Positions 32,400 to 36,437 of a stretch of 36,437 bases of DNA are shown piece after piece (within the stretch, counting starts at the first letter, position 1; each line of letters opens with the position of its first letter). The stretch comes from Chara braunii (taxonomy: Eukaryota > Streptophyta > Charophyceae > Charales > Characeae). Position numbers and translations under genes: made by a program. The DNA lies in the NCBI GenBank assembly GCA_003427395.1, contig BFEA01000013.1, positions 1,808,613-1,845,049 of the forward strand. Reading direction: 5' to 3'. The notes under the pieces were generated by a model. The model did not search any database. It had not been told where the DNA came from and worked only from the letters and a program-made list of their open reading frames with translations.

Positions 32400-32660
32400 T
32401 TTGTTCTTCAAACCCAAGCAATCTTAGGTTCCTTCCTTCCATCAGGCAGGATTCTACTTCAGTCATATATTCTTGTTACTTTTGATAAACTTAGTCCTGA
32501 AGAAGGCAAAAATAGTATATCATACAATCATACAGGCATTCCAATAGAAGGGCGTAGCCTGCAGGGTTACGGGAAGGGGTTAGGTGACACGTACCTCATG
32601 ATTCCCTGCCTCCAGAGTTCCTCCTGAACTCCGGCAGAGCTCTCGCAATCGCCTTGTCAT
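32400..32660 (+). repeat. Conserved tail of the dispersed repeat family (copy C)
   Basis: This is near-identical in long stretches to 13800-14070, including AGAAGGGCGTAGCCTG and CAGTATATCATACAATCA. It follows the hairpin array here as well. It is not coding. Confidence 0.85.
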
Positions 32661-32900
32661 CGATCTCGTATCATACATGCAATAGGACGTCTGGACCTTT
32701 ATAGGAATATATCATTAGACAAGTTATAGTGTTGAAGAGATCGGTTCATGAGATGATCAAACAGGGAAAAAAATGGAGGAGGGTGGAGGAGGTAGGTACC
32801 ACCACACAGTGATAATGTCTCTCTCCTCTCCAACACCCCACACTCTTCCCCTTTTTGGCCCCTGCTTATCTCAGGATGTTTTAATAGTGAAACAACAACC

Positions 32901-32901
<1 letters not shown>

Positions 32902-32957
<56 letters not shown>
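32902..32957. repeat. (TAA)n microsatellite
   Basis: An uninterrupted AAT repeat at the position that matches the tract at 14322-14434 in the other element. Confidence 0.97.
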
Positions 32958-32958
<1 letters not shown>

Positions 32959-33394
32959 TCAATACTACTACTAGTAGTATCAGAAGGTAAGCGTGTCAGA
33001 CTGCGGACTACGCCGTCACACTGAAAGCCAAAAAAAACTGACACTGTTCGGAATAGTAATAATGCGTCGCTACCATACCAACAGAGAATCAGATCATCGC
33101 ATCAGATCGTCAATGAAGATGTTGACTATCTTAGACCATTGCATAGACCAGGTACATACCCTTACATCATCAACCTCATCCCTCTCTCTCTCACTCATGT
33201 ACATACTTACACACAGACACGGGTCGAGGGATCACACAAAATTCACACTCGAGACCAGAGATGCAGAGTCCGGATATGCTCAGTCATAACAGATTACTAC
33301 AGTTTCTGGGATTAGTCACTAAGTGCCCAGAAGCGTAGTTCACAGCAACCCAATACCAGTACCCGCATCAAAGGTAGGCGGCTCTCCTCGTTAT

Positions 33395-34405
33395 CTGTGT
33401 CTGTCTGTCTGAATGTCTGTATGTATGTATCTGTCTGTCTGAATCAGTCTTGTCTGACCGTCTGCGTCTGTTTGGCTGATTGTCTGTTTCTGACTGTTTC
33501 TTGTATCTATCTGTCTGATCCTTCTCTCTCTCTCTTCTCCTGACTGTTACTCACTCCTCTCCCGGTTCTTCTTTTTTCCGTCTCCCTTTCTTGTATGCAT
33601 GTTCGTCCCCCCTTTCGCACCCTCTCTGTATCTTTGCATCTCTCTCTCTCCCTCTCCCTCTTTCTGTGTCTGTATTGTTTCTGGCTTGTTAATCTGAACG
33701 CCACTGTCCGTCTGTATGTTCGTCTCCCTGTCTGCGTTTGTAAGATAGTCTGTTCTTGTTTCTCGGTCTGTCTTGCTTGTCTGTTTGACTGTCTGTTTGT
33801 CAAGCTGTCTGTTTCTGTTCTGCCTGTTTGGTCTGTTTGTTTATTCTGTTCTTTGTCTGTGTTCCGTCGCTGTCTGTCTGGTCACCTGTGTCTGGCTGTT
33901 TGTTTCGTGACCTGCATCTGCCTGCCTGCTCGTTTTGTCAATTCTCTCCCCTTTTGTTTACGTTGTCTGTCAGTTCCGCTAATTGTCTATTACTGTTTGT
34001 ATCTGTCTGTTTGTTGTTGTCTGTCGGTGCCTGTTTGTCTAACGGCCCGCCTGTCATACGAGTCTGTTTCGTTCATACCCGCCGTCGTCTATCTGTTTGT
34101 ATTCTGTTTGTCGTTGTTTTGACTGTCTGTCTATTTCTGTTTCGTTCGTTGAGTCTGTCCGACTATTTGTCTGTCCGCCTTCTGTTGGTTTGAATGTTTC
34201 TATTTAGTCAGACTGTTGTTGTTTGCATGTCCGGTTGTTCGTCCCTCTGTCTCACTTGTTAGATTTTGTCTGTCTTGGTCTATTTGTCCCAATCTTCGCT
34301 TGTTCTCTCTGTCCGTATTTGTCTGTGTATATTTGTCTGTGTCCTCTGTCTATCTGTCTATTTTTCGTCCGTTCGTGTCTGTCGTTTTGTCTTTGTGAGA
34401 GTGAG
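33395..34405. repeat. Degenerate (TCTG)n tract of about 1 kb
   Basis: CTGTCTGT-type words dominate, with many substitutions. Frames of up to 175 codons are open here, made of Leu, Ser, Cys, Val and Phe, because the repeat lacks stops. They are not counted as genes. The tract ends where the right direct repeat begins. Confidence 0.9.
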
Positions 34406-34417
34406 TGTATAGAGCGT

Positions 34418-35250
34418 TGTCGGACCAAATACCCTTACAAGGGTATTTGGCCATGCTTTTACATTCGACACGGTGACGGCATCGACTACCATAATGAAGC
34501 CAGTCTGGAATGGAAAGGGTGTGCACGCTTGAGTGTGACGCTCGAAACGAATACCTCGGCCAATGAGGCCGGGGCAAAATCGGTAAGAAAATTTCGATAA
34601 GTATGTGCGCGCGTTATTGTGACGTGCGCTCTAATGGTTAGAATCAGTAATAATACCCTTCGACCGAAGAGGTCGAGGGGTCGATTGGGTTAAGTGTTAT
34701 GACGGGTAAACCTATACAACCTACACCGTGACGGAGGCTTAAGCGTCCGTACGATAGTCAAGTTAAAATTAATATACGCCCCGACCGTACGGGCGGAGCA
34801 ATTAACAATGAGTGATCGTCAGGTTGAGGTAGCACCCTGAAATGCTAAGAGCTTGGCTCAAGCGGTATACCACGAGTAGGACTAAGGGTCTCACCCGAGT
34901 TCCCGCATATGGCGAAGCGTTTGCCTCTTACACGGTGACTTCCTGACTCCGTGGCACGCTTGCCTTTACTAGGTATGGTACCAGCCTACCTGCTACTTGA
35001 GTGTTTTCCCCGCTGTTATGAGTATGCAGGTTTAATCCACTGCCTTATAACGTTTCCGCCGCGTCCCTCAAGGCCACGACTACAGGTAAGTACCGGGCCT
35101 ACGGGCCTTCAGAGCAACTATGTGCCCTTGCGGGTCACACACACGCCCAAGCCGACAGGCATGCAGACCGGCATGCGTACGCACACACAGACTTGGAAAA
35201 CAGACTCAGGCCACTAAGTAGGCCGAGCCCTCGATCCTCTGTATGTACCT
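34418..35250 (+). repeat. Right copy of the long direct repeat, possible LTR (copy d)
   Basis: It starts TGTCGG, followed by the perfect hairpin CCAAATACCCTT/AAGGGTATTTGG around AC. A GCGCGC/GTGCGC hairpin (about 34606-34628, with one wobble) and CCCTTCGACC/GGTCGAGGGG (near 34657-34681) follow. Then comes TTTACTAGGTATGGTACCA near 34965, as in copy c. The last 200 bp are weakly like 29378-29660. If c and d are LTRs the element is about 6.2 kb. Confidence 0.5.
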
Positions 35251-35276
35251 TAGCGACTCTTTTCCTAACCATAATA

Positions 35277-35358
35277 GGAGCTAGCTCAGTTGGTTTAGGT
35301 GTAGATTGACAAGCGGGAGACACAGGGATCGAGGTTTACTGTCGCTGAGATTAGCTCC
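35277..35358 (+). repeat. tRNA-like sequence, possible SINE head or tRNA pseudogene
   Basis: AGGAGC, then TAGCTCAGTTGG (35282-35293), which matches the A-box consensus very well. The 3' end GCTCCT pairs with AGGAGC as an acceptor stem and is followed by a T run, as in a polymerase III terminator. The T-arm part (GGGATCGAGG) is a poor B-box. The D-arm lacks a good 3' partner, so a working tRNA is unlikely. Confidence 0.45.
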
Positions 35359-35396
35359 TTTTGAAAAGGGAGCCCTGCTTTTTTTTTTGCCCAGTT

Positions 35397-35430
35397 TCGA
35401 GTGGTCGGGGCTTGAACCCGCGATCACAGC
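35397..35430 (-). repeat. tRNA T-arm-like sequence on the minus strand
   Basis: The minus strand reads GATCGCGGGTTCAAGCCCCG, a good B-box/T-arm. The rest of a tRNA cannot be folded with confidence from the sequence beyond it. Confidence 0.4.
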
Positions 35431-35739
35431 ATTAGGAGTAGTTATAGTTAGGTTGTTTGCCCAACAATTGGCACGTCGGAGGAGTTTGCAGTTGAAAATT
35501 TCTTTTGTTTTCTTTATTTTATTATTATTAGATTCGATTTTTAATTTTAGATTCTTTATATGTATGTATATTTTTATTTCTTTTAATTTTTCTGATCCCG
35601 TAGTTACTCTCCACAGATTCGCTTTAGTGAATTTGTGTAAGGAAGCCGGGCAGATTCATTCTGCAAAGTCTGCTCGATTCAGAAAACGATGTCGAGGACT
35701 TGGTCCGCGCGATTTGGACTCAATGCTCGTCGGATGATC

Positions 35740-36190
35740 AGCGAACGCACGGGGAGCGGCGAAGATGGTCGGGTGGTGGTAGCAAGAGGGGAGATGCGCG
35801 GAGGGAGAGGAGGAGGATTGCGAGGAAGAAGGGCGACACGCGGGAGAGTAACGAGAGGAGTAATGGCAGGAGAAGACAGAAGAAGAAGAAGAAGTAGGAG
35901 GGAAGGAGGAGGAGAAGAAGAAGAAGGAGGGAGAAAGGAGAGGCGGAACCGCGGGAGAAGGAAGAGCGGCCGCGATGGGAAACAGCGGGCGAGTAGGAGG
36001 TGGTGTGCGGGGATCAACTAAGAAGATGTGTGGTAGAAGGTAAGCGCGGGAAGCAGCGAAGATGACGAGCGGGATAGCATAAAGGAGGAAGATGGTCACG
36101 CGCAGAGAAAGTAGTATCGGAAGAAGAAGAAGGAGAAGAAGAAGAAGATGAAGAAGAAGAAGAAGAAAGAGGAGGAGGAGGAAAGAAGTA
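35740..36190. repeat. Purine-rich (GAA/GGA)n low-complexity tract
   Basis: AGAAGAAG and GGAGGA words dominate the plus strand. Long open frames on both strands are due to the lack of stop words in such DNA. Confidence 0.85.
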
Positions 36191-36208
36191 GAGGGGGAAA
36201 ACACTTAC

Positions 36209-36224
36209 CTGACCGTGCGGTCAG
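36209..36224. repeat. CTGACCG/CGGTCAG hairpin
   Basis: A 7-bp perfect stem with a 2-base spacer, between the purine tract and the next tandem repeat. Confidence 0.6.
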
Positions 36225-36247
36225 ATGATTGCGGCTCCGACGACGAC

Positions 36248-36321
36248 GACGACAACAAGCTAACGACGTGCCGCCGCCGCCACCGACGACAACAAGCTAA
36301 CGACGTGCCGCCGCCGCCGCC
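36248..36321. repeat. Two tandem copies of a 37-bp unit with GCC/GAC triplets
   Basis: 36248-36284 and 36285-36321 differ at one base. Each has GACAACAAGCTAACGACGTG followed by CCG triplets. Further GAC triplets flank them. Confidence 0.9.
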
Positions 36322-36437
36322 GACGACGATGGCGATGACAAGGGAGCAAGAGAGAGAAAGCGGGTAAGTCTCCTACCCCAAGGCTAGCCGCACGCTACTT
36401 GGATCGGAAGACTCATTCCGCTTTTGGTCGTCCTATC

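Noticed and set aside
33595-34193. Cys/Leu/Val-rich proteins that look like membrane proteins
   Set aside because: They are translations of a degenerate TCTG repeat.
35656-36204. Leu/Pro/Ser-rich proteins and Arg/Gly-rich proteins at the window end
   Set aside because: They come from purine-rich low-complexity DNA, with open frames on both strands.

Overview
This is a eukaryotic, repeat-dominated window with no intact host gene that I can recognise. The only clear proteins are decayed Ty3/gypsy LTR-retrotransposon products at 16.5-24.8 kb, plus a second gag-like reading frame at 25.2-27.5 kb. The pol residues resemble a gypsy family I remember from the charophyte alga Chara braunii. That assignment rests on memory only and was not checked against any database.

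Layout. 0-9.2 kb: two related non-coding repeat elements, read on the minus strand and apparently nested. A tandem array of 60-bp hairpin units (1-262) breaks off inside a unit and resumes at 7598, so about 7.3 kb may have inserted into it. 10.86-14.46 kb: a plus-strand copy of the same element family, ending in a (TAA)n tract. 14.46-16.4 kb: degenerate low-complexity sequence. 16.5-24.8 kb: a gypsy element (gag, protease, RT/RNase H, integrase) with many stops and frameshifts. Its integrase C-terminus is split by a foldback element of about 1.5 kb (23137-24671) that carries the assembly gap. 24.82 kb: a 38-bp Nextera mate-pair junction adapter flanked by a perfect 140-bp duplication, which is an assembly artefact. 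25.2-27.5 kb: gag-only reading frames. 29.0-35.3 kb: another plus-strand copy of the non-coding family, bounded by two related repeats that may be its LTRs. 35.7-36.4 kb: purine-rich and GCC/GAC repeats.

The most unusual signal lies in the non-coding elements. They are packed with short hairpins whose stem sequence changes from copy to copy on both arms together, while loops, bulges and spacing stay constant. Examples are a fixed TAAGTT loop with eleven different stem settings (4.18-5.10 kb), a bulged one-nucleotide hairpin family (12.2-13.3 and 31.0-32.3 kb), and a tRNA-like A-box domain in four copies. This pattern of paired change suggests either folded RNA or DNA-level palindrome maintenance. 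I know of no described transposon family with this design.
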